A DNA stretch of 64,000 bases from Marivita geojedonensis (GTDB taxonomy: Bacteria > Pseudomonadota > Alphaproteobacteria > Rhodobacterales > Rhodobacteraceae), in assembly GCF_002115805.1 (NCBI RefSeq), contig NZ_JFKC01000002.1:186001-250000 (forward strand), read 5' to 3'. The translations under genes and the position numbers were made by a program. Shown piece after piece: positions 18,831-26,210 of the stretch; the stretch's first letter is position 1, and each line of letters starts with the position of its first letter. Under the pieces are notes generated by a model that was not told the DNA's origin, ran no database searches, and saw only the letters and a program-made list of their open reading frames with translations.

Positions 18831-19780
18831 TGCGGACCTTCGATCTCAATCTGTTGCGCGTCCTCGATGCGCTTCTCCAGGACCACTCCACCGTGCGCGC
18901 TGCGGATCGTCTCGGGATGTCGCAGCCTGCCGTTTCGGCCGCTCTGCAACGCCTGCGCGATGCGCTGGGGGATGAATTGTTCTTTCGGAAAGGGCAGGGG
19001 CTTGTCGCAACCCAATACGCGCTGTCGCTCGAGATCCCGGTGCGCGACACGCTCGACCGCATCGGAGCGCTGCTCTCCGGTCCGGACGCCTTCGATCCGA
19101 AGGCCTGTTCAGATGGCATCCGTCTGTCAGGAAGTGATTTCTTTGCAGAAATGCTGATGCCGAAATTGGCCGAGCATCTGCAAACCGAAGCCCCCGGCAT
19201 GAGAGTGCATCTGGTTGATCTGGTGGCGGACTCCTATGTCGATACGTTGGATCGGCACGAGGTCGATATCGCGTTGATCCCCGAGATCGCGCTCCCGGAC
19301 TGGGTCGACAGCCGAAAGGTCTTCCGTTCGGCGTTCGTCGTTGTTGCGCGGCGCGGAAACAGCCGCCTCGCGCGGGCGGGGGTCGATCCGGGTGAGGTCA
19401 TTCCGATCGACCTTTACTGCGATCTGGGTCACGTCCTTTTCTCCCCCGAAGGCAATGCACGCGCCTTGGGAGATACGGCGCTGGAACGGGTCGGTCGCTC
19501 GCGCCGCGTCGTCATGACCATGCCTGTGTTTTCCGGTGTGTATCGGGCCGTCTCCGGCTCAGATCTGATTGCCTTGATGCCGGTTCAACTCGCCCGCGAG
19601 GTCGCTCCTCTGGTCGGGTTGGAACTGTTCCAGCCCCCGATGCCAGTGCCTGCAGCGCAGCTCTGCATGATCTGGCATCGTCGCAACAGCGCCAATCCCG
19701 CGCATATCTGGTTGCGGGATCAAATCGCAGACCTGCTTGCGCCACTGGATGCGCCCGGTTTGGATTTAGGCAGAGATTAA
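18821..19780 (+). CDS. LysR family transcriptional regulator (NodD/SyrM-like)
   Basis: 319 residues from MTNLRTFDLNLLRVLDALL; the frame upstream is AT-rich control DNA and not coding. N-terminal winged helix-turn-helix (HSTVRAADRLGMSQPAVSAALQRLRD, about 22-47) followed by the periplasmic-binding-like effector domain. The DLNLLRVLDALL opening is typical of the NodD/LinR branch, which often controls aromatic or small-molecule catabolism. It is divergent from the cupin gene and probably regulates it and itself. Confidence 0.9.
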   Translation: MTNLRTFDLNLLRVLDALLQDHSTVRAADRLGMSQPAVSAALQRLRDALGDELFFRKGQGLVATQYALSLEIPVRDTLDRIGALLSGPDAFDPKACSDGIRLSGSDFFAEMLMPKLAEHLQTEAPGMRVHLVDLVADSYVDTLDRHEVDIALIPEIALPDWVDSRKVFRSAFVVVARRGNSRLARAGVDPGEVIPIDLYCDLGHVLFSPEGNARALGDTALERVGRSRRVVMTMPVFSGVYRAVSGSDLIALMPVQLAREVAPLVGLELFQPPMPVPAAQLCMIWHRRNSANPAHIWLRDQIADLLAPLDAPGLDLGRD

Positions 19781-19808
19781 CAAAGCGTTAAAGGGTCAGC
19801 CCCGCTGC

Positions 19809-19849
19809 CCCAATGTTTCGCGTGCGAAACATTGGGTCCAGTTCGGACC
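19809..19849. terminator. Twin hairpins between convergent genes
   Basis: A 13-base inverted repeat (CCCAATGTTTCGC, 2-base centre, GCGAAACATTGGG; 19809-19836) is directly followed by GGTCC-agttc-GGACC (19835-19849), which overlaps its last two bases and the stop codon of the minus-strand gene. No T run. Likely 3'-end structure for both genes. Confidence 0.5.
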
Positions 19850-20439
19850 TATCTGCGGACTCGGCAGGTCGCCAGTTGTCCCTGATACATGACGGACCGC
19901 GCCGCGATCTCGTCTGCGACCCGCAACAGCCAGGATTTTCCGTTGTAGCTGCCACGCGCAAAGCCGGTGCGGCCTTCGTGATAGGCGAGGTACTGGTTGC
20001 GGGCATCAGACAAAGAGATACCCAGACGCCGGTTCGACTCGGCCATGTACCAGCCCATGAAATCCGCCGCGTCGTTGATGTTGTTGCGTTTCGCACGGAA
20101 CTTGCGCTGGTCATCCAGGTATTCCTGCCAGGTTCCGTCCAACGCCTGACTGTACCCATAGGCCGAACTTTGCCGCCCCATTGGGATCACGCCAAGCGCA
20201 TACCGAAACGGCGTGCGCGCATCGGATTTGAACTTGCTCTCCTGGTACATCGCGGCCATCTGGACATGCACCGGCACGCCCCATTTCCGTTCTGCAGCCT
20301 GGAACGCCCGCAGATAGCCGGGGCGCTGCTGCAGGATCGAACAGGCATTGTCGAGGTTTCGGGGCGCCGATGAGCCGCCGCCGCCTCCACATGAAGCCGC
20401 CAGCAAAACAATCACCAAGGCGCGAAAGAATCTGCTCAT
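19849..20439 (-). CDS. Lytic transglycosylase-like (SLT) lipoprotein
   Basis: 196 residues. Begins with a lipoprotein signal (hydrophobic core then LAAS-C, lipidated Cys at ~17) and a Gly/Ser linker. The domain has MAAMYQESKF (about 61-70, with the likely catalytic Glu), SAYGYSQALDGTW (about 91-103) and NQYLAYHEGRTGFARG (about 148-163), matching the lysozyme-like SLT fold. It would cleave peptidoglycan from the membrane face. Divergent from hspQ. Confidence 0.82.
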   Translation of the reverse strand: MSRFFRALVIVLLAASCGGGGGSSAPRNLDNACSILQQRPGYLRAFQAAERKWGVPVHVQMAAMYQESKFKSDARTPFRYALGVIPMGRQSSAYGYSQALDGTWQEYLDDQRKFRAKRNNINDAADFMGWYMAESNRRLGISLSDARNQYLAYHEGRTGFARGSYNGKSWLLRVADEIAARSVMYQGQLATCRVRR

Positions 20440-20667
20440 GGGCCTCTCGCGTATCTGACGAAGACGGTTGATCCGTCTTTCGGATTAACGCTAGTCTAGC
20501 GCAAAGCCGCCTCTTGGGAAATCACAATTCCTCAGATCGGCAAGCCATTACTTTGGCACGATACAGTCCTGTGTCACATAGCTTGACAGACTGTTTCCGG
20601 GAAAATGCCCGCGAAAGTTGGACAATATGTCGAAAATCGGGCAGGTATGTGGCAACGGATAGGACTC

Positions 20668-20994
20668 ATGATCAGACAACGCGCAAAATATAACATCGGC
20701 CAGGTCGTTCGCCATCGCAGACACCCGTTCCGGGGCGTGGTGTTCGATGTGGACCCGGAGTTCAACAATACCGAGGAATGGTATCAGGCGATTCCCGAGG
20801 ACAGCCGTCCCGCAAAGAAACAGCCGTTCTACCACCTCCTCGCCGAGAACGAGCAGAGCTTTTACGTCGCTTACGTCTCGGAACAGAACCTGATCGCGGA
20901 TTACTCCGGCGAGCCGGTCGAACATCCTGACGTGCCCGATCTGTTCGGCGCGTTCCACGATGGCAGCTATGAGCTGCACTTTCAGTACAACTGA
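20668..20994 (+). CDS. hspQ: Heat shock protein HspQ
   Basis: 108 residues from MIRQRAKYNIGQVVRHRRHP, chosen over an upstream Met because the family begins at this segment and a purine-rich site (ATAGGA) precedes it. Family hallmarks: FRGVVFDVDPEF (about 22-33), PFYHLLAENEQSFYVAYVSEQNL (about 53-75) and FHDGSYELHFQYN at the end. HspQ binds hemimethylated DNA and acts as specificity enhancer of Lon in enterobacteria. A strong terminator follows. Confidence 0.93.
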   Translation: MIRQRAKYNIGQVVRHRRHPFRGVVFDVDPEFNNTEEWYQAIPEDSRPAKKQPFYHLLAENEQSFYVAYVSEQNLIADYSGEPVEHPDVPDLFGAFHDGSYELHFQYN

Positions 20995-21025
20995 TCTCAC
21001 TCTCTCAAGTTTGCTCAGCTGAAGT

Positions 21026-21055
21026 AAAAGGGGCTCCCAACCGGAGCCCCTTTTT
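21026..21055. terminator. Bidirectional intrinsic terminator
   Basis: AAAAGGGGCTCC, loop CAACC, GGAGCCCCTTTTT. It lies between the convergent hspQ and threonine aldolase genes, with T runs readable on both strands. Confidence 0.92.
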
Positions 21056-21060
21056 CTGTG

Positions 21061-22110
21061 TCACAGCCGGTTCAGCAGCGAAACAAAGGCATCGATATTT
21101 TCTTCGGGCATGGACCAGTCACAAACGAGCCGTCCCTGTAGGATGCCATCTGCCGGACCTTCATCAACGGACCCTCCGCTGATCGCATAGACCGCGCCTC
21201 CACGGCGCAAAGCCTGATGCAGATCGCGCGGCGCGTCGAAAAAGATCATGTTTGCGGTGACGTCATTGACGATTTCCACACGGTTCGAGGCCCTCACCCC
21301 GTCAAGCAGCCGCGCCGTATTCGCGTTGGCGCGCTGCGCAAGGGAAAGCCAAAGGTCATCGCGCAGATATGCAGCCATCTGGGCCGAGAGGTAGCGGTGC
21401 TTGGAAAACAGGTGGCCACCGCGCTTGCGGCGCAGCTCAAATTCCCATGCGTGCGCGGGATCGAAGAACACCACGGCTTCGACACCCATCAGCCCGTTTT
21501 TGGTTCCGCCGAACACGGCCACATCGACACCGGCCTTCCATGTCATTTCGGCCGGGGTGCATCCCAGTGAAACGATTGCATTGGCAAATCGTGCGCCGTC
21601 GAGATGGACCGGTATCTCATGTGCCTTGGCCACGGCGCACAGCGCCCGAAGTTCGTCCAGAGAATAGACGTTGCCCATCTCCGTGACCTGCGTCAGCGAC
21701 AGCGCACCGGGTTGCGGACCGTGGACGCGGCCGGCGGCCCTGCTGACGATGCAGCGGGACAGGGCCTCAGGGTCGATCCGGTCGCTGCCGGGGACAAGAG
21801 TCAGCTTGGCGCCGCCGGTGTAGAACTCCGGTGCATTACATTCGTCCTCTTCGATATGCGCGACCGGTGAACAGAAGATGGTGTCATACGGATTGACCAG
21901 AGTCGCCAGAACGAGCGAATTCGCAGAGGTACCCGTAGCGGTGAGGTACACCGCTGCCTCTGGCGCTTCGAACACGTCGCGGACACGCTGGCGCACTTCT
22001 TCCATCAGAGCATCGGCCCCATAGCCAAGGGTGTAGCCCTGATTTGCTTCGGCCAGCGCATCGAGAACCGCCTGCGGCACCGGACCGCTGTTGTCGGAGG
22101 CAAAGAACAT
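21061..22110 (-). CDS. ltaE: Low-specificity L-threonine aldolase
   Basis: 349 residues. PLP enzyme splitting L-threonine/allo-threonine to glycine and acetaldehyde. Typical opening FASDNSGPVPQAVLDAL (about 3-19), YGADALMEEV (about 34-43), LDGARFANAIV (about 167-177) and the PLP Lys in VAVFGGTKNGLMG (about 193-205). Its start codon overlaps the stop of the YcgN-type gene by one base (TGATG). Confidence 0.92.
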   Translation of the reverse strand: MFFASDNSGPVPQAVLDALAEANQGYTLGYGADALMEEVRQRVRDVFEAPEAAVYLTATGTSANSLVLATLVNPYDTIFCSPVAHIEEDECNAPEFYTGGAKLTLVPGSDRIDPEALSRCIVSRAAGRVHGPQPGALSLTQVTEMGNVYSLDELRALCAVAKAHEIPVHLDGARFANAIVSLGCTPAEMTWKAGVDVAVFGGTKNGLMGVEAVVFFDPAHAWEFELRRKRGGHLFSKHRYLSAQMAAYLRDDLWLSLAQRANANTARLLDGVRASNRVEIVNDVTANMIFFDAPRDLHQALRRGGAVYAISGGSVDEGPADGILQGRLVCDWSMPEENIDAFVSLLNRL

Positions 22111-22583
22111 CAGATCGGCTCCTCAATGATGTGGTCTTCCCAGTCATCTTCATCGACTTCGAATTCGGCCACGGTGCGGTTTCGCATTGAAACTCCGGCC
22201 GCATGCACGGTTTCCGGTGTCCCGGAGATCAAAGGATGCCAGTCAAACAGCGGCTTGCCTTCCCACAAGAGACGGTAGGCGCAGGTGCGGGGCATCCAGT
22301 AGGCGTGGTCATCGATATTCGATGGCTTCAGCACAATACACTCCGGAACGAACTGGTGCCGGATTTCATATTGTGCGCAGCGGCAGGTGGTGTCGTCGAA
22401 GAGCCGGCAGGCGACGCGGGTCAGCTCTACATGGCCGGTGTCTTCGTCCTCAAGCTTGTTCAGGCAGCACTTGCCGCAGCCATCACAAAGCGCTTCCCAT
22501 TCCTGCGGGTTGAGGTCGGTCAGTGCCTTGCGTTCCCAAAACCGGGGCGCGAGACCTGAGCGATCGATCGGATCTTTGCTCAT
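22110..22583 (-). CDS. YcgN family cysteine cluster protein (UPF0260)
   Basis: 157 residues. A cysteine pattern, CDGCGKCC (about 34-41) with CRLFDDTTCRCAQY (about 58-71) and later PEC and TCAY, is diagnostic for the YcgN/UPF0260 family, probable metal or Fe-S binding proteins of unknown role. Overlaps ribF upstream (ATGA) and the aldolase downstream, forming a tight three-gene operon. Confidence 0.9.
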   Translation of the reverse strand: MSKDPIDRSGLAPRFWERKALTDLNPQEWEALCDGCGKCCLNKLEDEDTGHVELTRVACRLFDDTTCRCAQYEIRHQFVPECIVLKPSNIDDHAYWMPRTCAYRLLWEGKPLFDWHPLISGTPETVHAAGVSMRNRTVAEFEVDEDDWEDHIIEEPI

Positions 22584-23512
22584 AGCGCGGACAGGATCGC
22601 GCGCGCGCGCGCGCAGTCGGCGTCCATCTGAGTAATCAGCGCTTCGAGACTGTCGAACTTCTCTTCCGGACGCAGGTAATCGACCAAGGCAATCGAGACT
22701 GTGCTGCCGTAGAGATCGCCCTTGAAATCAAACAGGAACGTTTCGAGGTTTGCCCGGTTTTCGCCGAACATCGGACGCACACCGATTGATGATGCACCAT
22801 GGTATGACCCGGCATGAGGGCCGTCGAGCACATCCACCAGCACGGCATAGACGCCGTATTTCGGTGGATGCAGACCGTCGATTGACATGTTCGCGGTCGG
22901 GTAGCCCAACACGCGACCGCGTTGTTCGCCGCTGATGACCTCACCCTCGATCCGGTGCCAGTGCCCCAGCATTTCGGCTGCACGGCGGGGATCGCCTTCG
23001 TTCAGAGCGGTGCGGATCGCGGTAGACGATACGGCGCCGGATGGGGACGTGATCAGCTCTGCCACGGTGACGCCGAAGCCCATCTGCGATCCGAACCTTT
23101 TGAGATCATTCACATCCCCCGCGCGGTTCTTGCCGAAACAGAAGTCTTCTCCGACCACGACATGACAGAGGCCCAACCCCTGCGAAATCACATTCGCTGC
23201 GAACGCCTCGGGTGTGAGTTCGGCCAGTTGGGTGTTGAACTGGAGTTCGTAAAGAACGTCCACGCCCAGCTTGCGCAGCCGCGTCGCGCGGGCTTCGGCG
23301 TTCATGAGGCGGAAGGCCGGTGCATCGGGGGCAAAATATTCGCGAGGATGCGGTTCGAACGTGAGCACGCCCAACGGCGCGTCCGGTACCGCCTCACGGG
23401 CGAGTTTGATCACAGCCTGATGGCCATAATGGACACCGTCGAAATTGCCGATGGCAACGGTCGCGCCCTTGTTGGCGTCCGCGACGAATTGATAATCCCG
23501 CACGATCTTCAT
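22580..23512 (-). CDS. ribF: Bifunctional riboflavin kinase/FAD synthetase
   Basis: 310 residues from MKIVRDYQF; 12 extra upstream codons are unlikely because they overlap a hairpin cluster. N-terminal FAD synthetase with AIGNFDGVHYGHQAVI (about 20-35, the HxGH nucleotidylyl motif) and C-terminal flavokinase with RGRVLGYPTANM (about 197-208) and GVRPMF. Makes FMN and FAD. Near the C-terminus an uninterrupted CG tract (22598-22614) encodes CARARA. Confidence 0.95.
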   Translation of the reverse strand: MKIVRDYQFVADANKGATVAIGNFDGVHYGHQAVIKLAREAVPDAPLGVLTFEPHPREYFAPDAPAFRLMNAEARATRLRKLGVDVLYELQFNTQLAELTPEAFAANVISQGLGLCHVVVGEDFCFGKNRAGDVNDLKRFGSQMGFGVTVAELITSPSGAVSSTAIRTALNEGDPRRAAEMLGHWHRIEGEVISGEQRGRVLGYPTANMSIDGLHPPKYGVYAVLVDVLDGPHAGSYHGASSIGVRPMFGENRANLETFLFDFKGDLYGSTVSIALVDYLRPEEKFDSLEALITQMDADCARARAILSAL

Positions 23513-23546
23513 GCGCAGAGGACTAGCGGTGGCGCTGAGGGGTTGC

Positions 23547-23614
23547 AATCCCCGCTGCGGGCTGGCGGGGATTTTCCGTCGCCGGAAAATCGCGGATGCG
23601 TCGACGCATCCGCG
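23547..23614. repeat. Cluster of three hairpins with GCGTCGACGC core
   Basis: Three inverted repeats in a row: AATCCCCGC...GCGGGGATT (23547-23573), GATTTTCCG-tcgc-CGGAAAATC (23570-23591) and a 24-base perfect palindrome centred on GCGTCGACGC (23591-23614). The first two overlap and exclude each other. The last ends 12 bases before the stop codon of the MaoC gene, so it is in its 3' end; no T run. The architecture is repeated at 26164-26205. Confidence 0.7.
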
Positions 23615-23626
23615 CCCGTGGCGGGA

Positions 23627-24070
23627 TCAGTCGAACTTGCGGGACGGGGCGAGCACCTTGGCCTCGCCGATCAGCACCTTCTTGCCATCCACCGAGCAGT
23701 GGCAATCCAGCGTCACACGCCGCTTGGCGATGTCGATATCCACGACCTTGACCTCGGCATAGACCACGTCACCGGGGCGCACGGGGGCAAGGAACTTGAG
23801 CGTCTGGCCCATATAGACCGTGCCATGGCCGGGCAGCTGTTCTCCGATCACGGCCGAGATCAGGCCGGCGGTCAGCATCCCATGCGCGATGCGGCCTTCG
23901 AAGATCGTGTCCTGTGCATAATCATCGTCAAGGTGCACCGGGTTCCGGTCGGTGGAGATCTGCGCGAACATTTCGATATCCTGATCCGTCACCTCTTTGC
24001 GCAGGTGACGCGACATCCCCATTTCGATGTCTTCGATGCAGATCGTTCCGCGTGGCAGGTTGTCCAACAT
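23627..24070 (-). CDS. MaoC family dehydratase ((R)-enoyl-CoA hydratase-like)
   Basis: 147 residues from MLDNLPRG; GGAG stands 6 bases before this ATG, which decides it over the Met four codons earlier. The hydratase-2 motif is present: FAQISTDRNPVHLDDDYAQ (about 34-52, catalytic Asp and His) and GRIAHGML (about 59-66). Members of this type hydrate trans-2-enoyl-CoA to (R)-3-hydroxyacyl-CoA (PhaJ role) or act on C4/C5 acyl-CoAs. A nested dyad precedes the gene. Confidence 0.88.
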   Translation of the reverse strand: MLDNLPRGTICIEDIEMGMSRHLRKEVTDQDIEMFAQISTDRNPVHLDDDYAQDTIFEGRIAHGMLTAGLISAVIGEQLPGHGTVYMGQTLKFLAPVRPGDVVYAEVKVVDIDIAKRRVTLDCHCSVDGKKVLIGEAKVLAPSRKFD

Positions 24071-24092
24071 TTCGCACTCCAATCGCAGGCGA

Positions 24093-24145
24093 CAAAGTAA
24101 TAAAAAACTAAGTCAGTTGCCCGATTTGGCAACTTTATTACTTTG
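24093..24145 (-). promoter_or_regulatory. Nested inverted repeats before the MaoC gene
   Basis: A perfect 12-base outer repeat (CAAAGTAATAAA at 24093-24104, TTTATTACTTTG at 24134-24145) encloses an inner hairpin (AGTTGCC, CGATTT, GGCAACT; 24115-24134). It lies 23-75 bases upstream of the start codon. Candidate operator pair or leader structure. TGC-rich dyads are known for PhaR-type repressors, which is only a loose parallel. Confidence 0.5.
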
Positions 24146-24174
24146 CAACTGCAGAAAAGCAAGCAAAATCTGCG

Positions 24175-25047
24175 TCAGCGGAGTTGTCCGATGGTATAGG
24201 GTGGAGACGCGTTTTCCTTTGCAAGATAAGCGCTTAGCGCCTCCGGATCGGGTTGGTGCGACGTTTTTGTCTCGGATGCGGCAAGCCCGCCGGAAATGAA
24301 GAGGGAATCGATATCCTCTCCCATCGCACCGTCGATGTCGGTGTGGATGCCATCACCGATGGCCAGAATGCGGTTTGGCTCCACGTCCACGCCAAGCGCC
24401 GCGATGCGACGGCGGGCGAGGTCATAGATCGGCGGGTGGGGTTTTCCGAAGTAGAGGCTCTCGCCGCCCATTTCGGTATAAAGCGCCGCCAGCGCCCCGG
24501 CGCACCATTCGCGCTTTTCACCGCGATCCACGACGATATCCGGGTTGGCGCAGAGGAGTTTGAGGCCTTTCTGCTTGGCATAGAGAAACTGCGGACGGTT
24601 GACTGCCGGATCGGCGTGAGGGTCGAACGGACCGCAACAGACGATGCCGTCTGCGTCTTCCAGTTCAACGCGCTGAATGTTCACCGGATCGTCGATCAAC
24701 TCCATTGGTGCAAAAAAGGTCTCGTCAAAGGGCAGGCCCATGAACCAGACCTTTTCTCCCACCGCACCCCGGAACATTGCCGCGCGGGCGCTGTCGCCGC
24801 TCGTGGCGATGCTGTCATAGCAATCCTCGGGCACGTTCAGGCGGACAAGCTGCTTGGCCACCTCGTGCCGTGACCGGGGGGCATTGGTCAGCAAGACCAC
24901 CGTGCCGCCGCCCTGTTTGAAGCCGCGCAGTGCGGCAACCGCCTCTTCATGCGCCGTGACGCCGTTGTGCACGCAGCCCCACAGATCGACGAGGAGCACG
25001 TCGTAGCGGTCTGCGATGTCGGCGAGGGAAGAGATGATCTGGGTCAT
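24175..25047 (-). CDS. HAD superfamily hydrolase, TIGR01459 (class IIA, NagD-like)
   Basis: 290 residues. HAD motifs: DVLLVDLWGCVHNG (about 15-28, first Asp nucleophile), LLTNAPRSR (about 53-61, motif II) and the C-terminal LAIGDGIHTDIDGA (about 228-241, motif IV acidic residues). The family is alphaproteobacterial with likely sugar- or nucleotide-phosphatase activity, unproven. The stop is followed 100 bases later on the left by the MaoC control region. A terminator follows the pyrophosphatase gene upstream, so this gene is probably its own unit. Confidence 0.9.
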   Translation of the reverse strand: MTQIISSLADIADRYDVLLVDLWGCVHNGVTAHEEAVAALRGFKQGGGTVVLLTNAPRSRHEVAKQLVRLNVPEDCYDSIATSGDSARAAMFRGAVGEKVWFMGLPFDETFFAPMELIDDPVNIQRVELEDADGIVCCGPFDPHADPAVNRPQFLYAKQKGLKLLCANPDIVVDRGEKREWCAGALAALYTEMGGESLYFGKPHPPIYDLARRRIAALGVDVEPNRILAIGDGIHTDIDGAMGEDIDSLFISGGLAASETKTSHQPDPEALSAYLAKENASPPYTIGQLR

Positions 25048-25090
25048 GGGGTCCGTCTTTCTGTCGAGGATGGTCTCTGGTCACACGAAA

Positions 25091-25138
25091 AAGGGGGTGC
25101 CGTCCAGCACCCCCTTCGTAAACGCACCTTAGGGCGTT
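25091..25138 (-). terminator. Terminator of the pyrophosphatase gene
   Basis: On the minus strand AAGGGGGTGC, loop, GCACCCCCTT then TTTCGTG: a good intrinsic terminator (25088-25116). An extra hairpin AAACGC...GCGTTT (25119-25138) lies between it and the stop codon. Confidence 0.85.
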
Positions 25139-25143
25139 TCGGT

Positions 25144-26064
25144 TCAGAGCTTGAGGTTCGGGATGATCTGCTTTTTGCGGCTGACCACGCCGGGCAGAAC
25201 CACGGTGTCACCCGTCACGGTTGCGCCAAAGCTCTTCTCGGCCAGGGTTTTCACCAGATCGTTCGGCACGAGAAGGGTCGATTCCTCGTTCAGGATGTCG
25301 ACAACAAAGAGGATCACCTGATCGACGCCGTCTTCTTTGGCGACATCGACCATGGACGCCATCAGGCTGTCCTTGCGGTCGAGCACGGTGGCCGGCGACG
25401 TGGTTTCCAGAACCGAGACGCGGAACTTGGTGCCCTCGACCGGGTATTCCTTGCTGTCCATGCGCAGGAGTTCGGCGTCCGAGAAGGCGGACACGTCGGA
25501 TTTCGCGGCGAACATCTCGGCGGCGAAGTCGGGGATCGACACGCCAAGATCGTCGGCCAGTGCGTGGGCGATGGCCTTGTCTTCCTGTGTGGTCGTCGGC
25601 GAGCGGAACTCCAGTGTGTCGCTGAGGATGCAGGACAGCATCGCACCCTTGATGCCGCGCGGCGCCTGGGCGAGGTCGTCGCCGATCATCTTGAACATGA
25701 TCGTGGCGGTGCAGGCGACGGGTTCGATGCGGATGTCGATCGGGCCTTTGGTTTCCAGACCGCCGACCAGCTTGTGGTGATCGATGATCACGCGGATGTC
25801 GGCGCTGTTGATCGCGTCGGGCAGCTCGGCCGGGTTGTTGGTATCGACGATGACGACAGGCTGGTCGGCGTCGACGGTCGAGATGATCTCGGGCTTGTCG
25901 AGCTTCCAGTGGTCGAGCACGAAGGCGGCTTCGGTGTTGGGCTCGCCCAGCAGGACGGGCTTGGCGGCCTCACCCTTGATCTGGTTGAGATACCACGCCC
26001 AGATGATCGGGCTGCCGGTGCTGTCGGTGTCGGGGGATTTGTGTCCGAAAACGAGGGTTGTCAT
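25144..26064 (-). CDS. ppaC: Manganese-dependent (family II) inorganic pyrophosphatase
   Basis: 306 residues from MTTLVFGHKSPDTDST, the usual family start; the frame extends 30 codons more without support. DHH-family motifs: GHKSPDTDS (about 7-15), VDTN (about 70-73) and the eponymous VIIDHHKLVG (about 92-101), plus a C-terminal VLPGVVSRKKQIIP with the substrate-binding Arg-Lys-Lys. Hydrolyses pyrophosphate to two phosphates in the cytoplasm, pulling biosynthesis forward. Confidence 0.96.
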   Translation of the reverse strand: MTTLVFGHKSPDTDSTGSPIIWAWYLNQIKGEAAKPVLLGEPNTEAAFVLDHWKLDKPEIISTVDADQPVVIVDTNNPAELPDAINSADIRVIIDHHKLVGGLETKGPIDIRIEPVACTATIMFKMIGDDLAQAPRGIKGAMLSCILSDTLEFRSPTTTQEDKAIAHALADDLGVSIPDFAAEMFAAKSDVSAFSDAELLRMDSKEYPVEGTKFRVSVLETTSPATVLDRKDSLMASMVDVAKEDGVDQVILFVVDILNEESTLLVPNDLVKTLAEKSFGATVTGDTVVLPGVVSRKKQIIPNLKL

Positions 26065-26163
26065 GTCGGGCCTCTGCTCTGCCAAAATCGGGTCGCGCGC
26101 CTTATAGGGCGCGCGATCCGGGTTGTCACCTGTGGCAGTTTGCACCTGCGGCATGGGCGCTGG

Positions 26164-26205
26164 AAACCGCGCCGACGCGGTTTGGCGGAGCGTCGACGCT
26201 CCGCC
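26164..26205. repeat. Hairpin pair with GCGTCGACGC core
   Basis: AAACCGCG-ccga-CGCGGTTT (26164-26183) is immediately followed by a 22-base perfect palindrome with core GCGTCGACGC (26184-26205), five bases before the stop codon of the KpsE-like gene. Same order (8-base stem with 4-base loop, then GTCGAC-centred palindrome) as at 23570-23614. No T run. Confidence 0.7.
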
Positions 26206-26210
26206 CGCGA

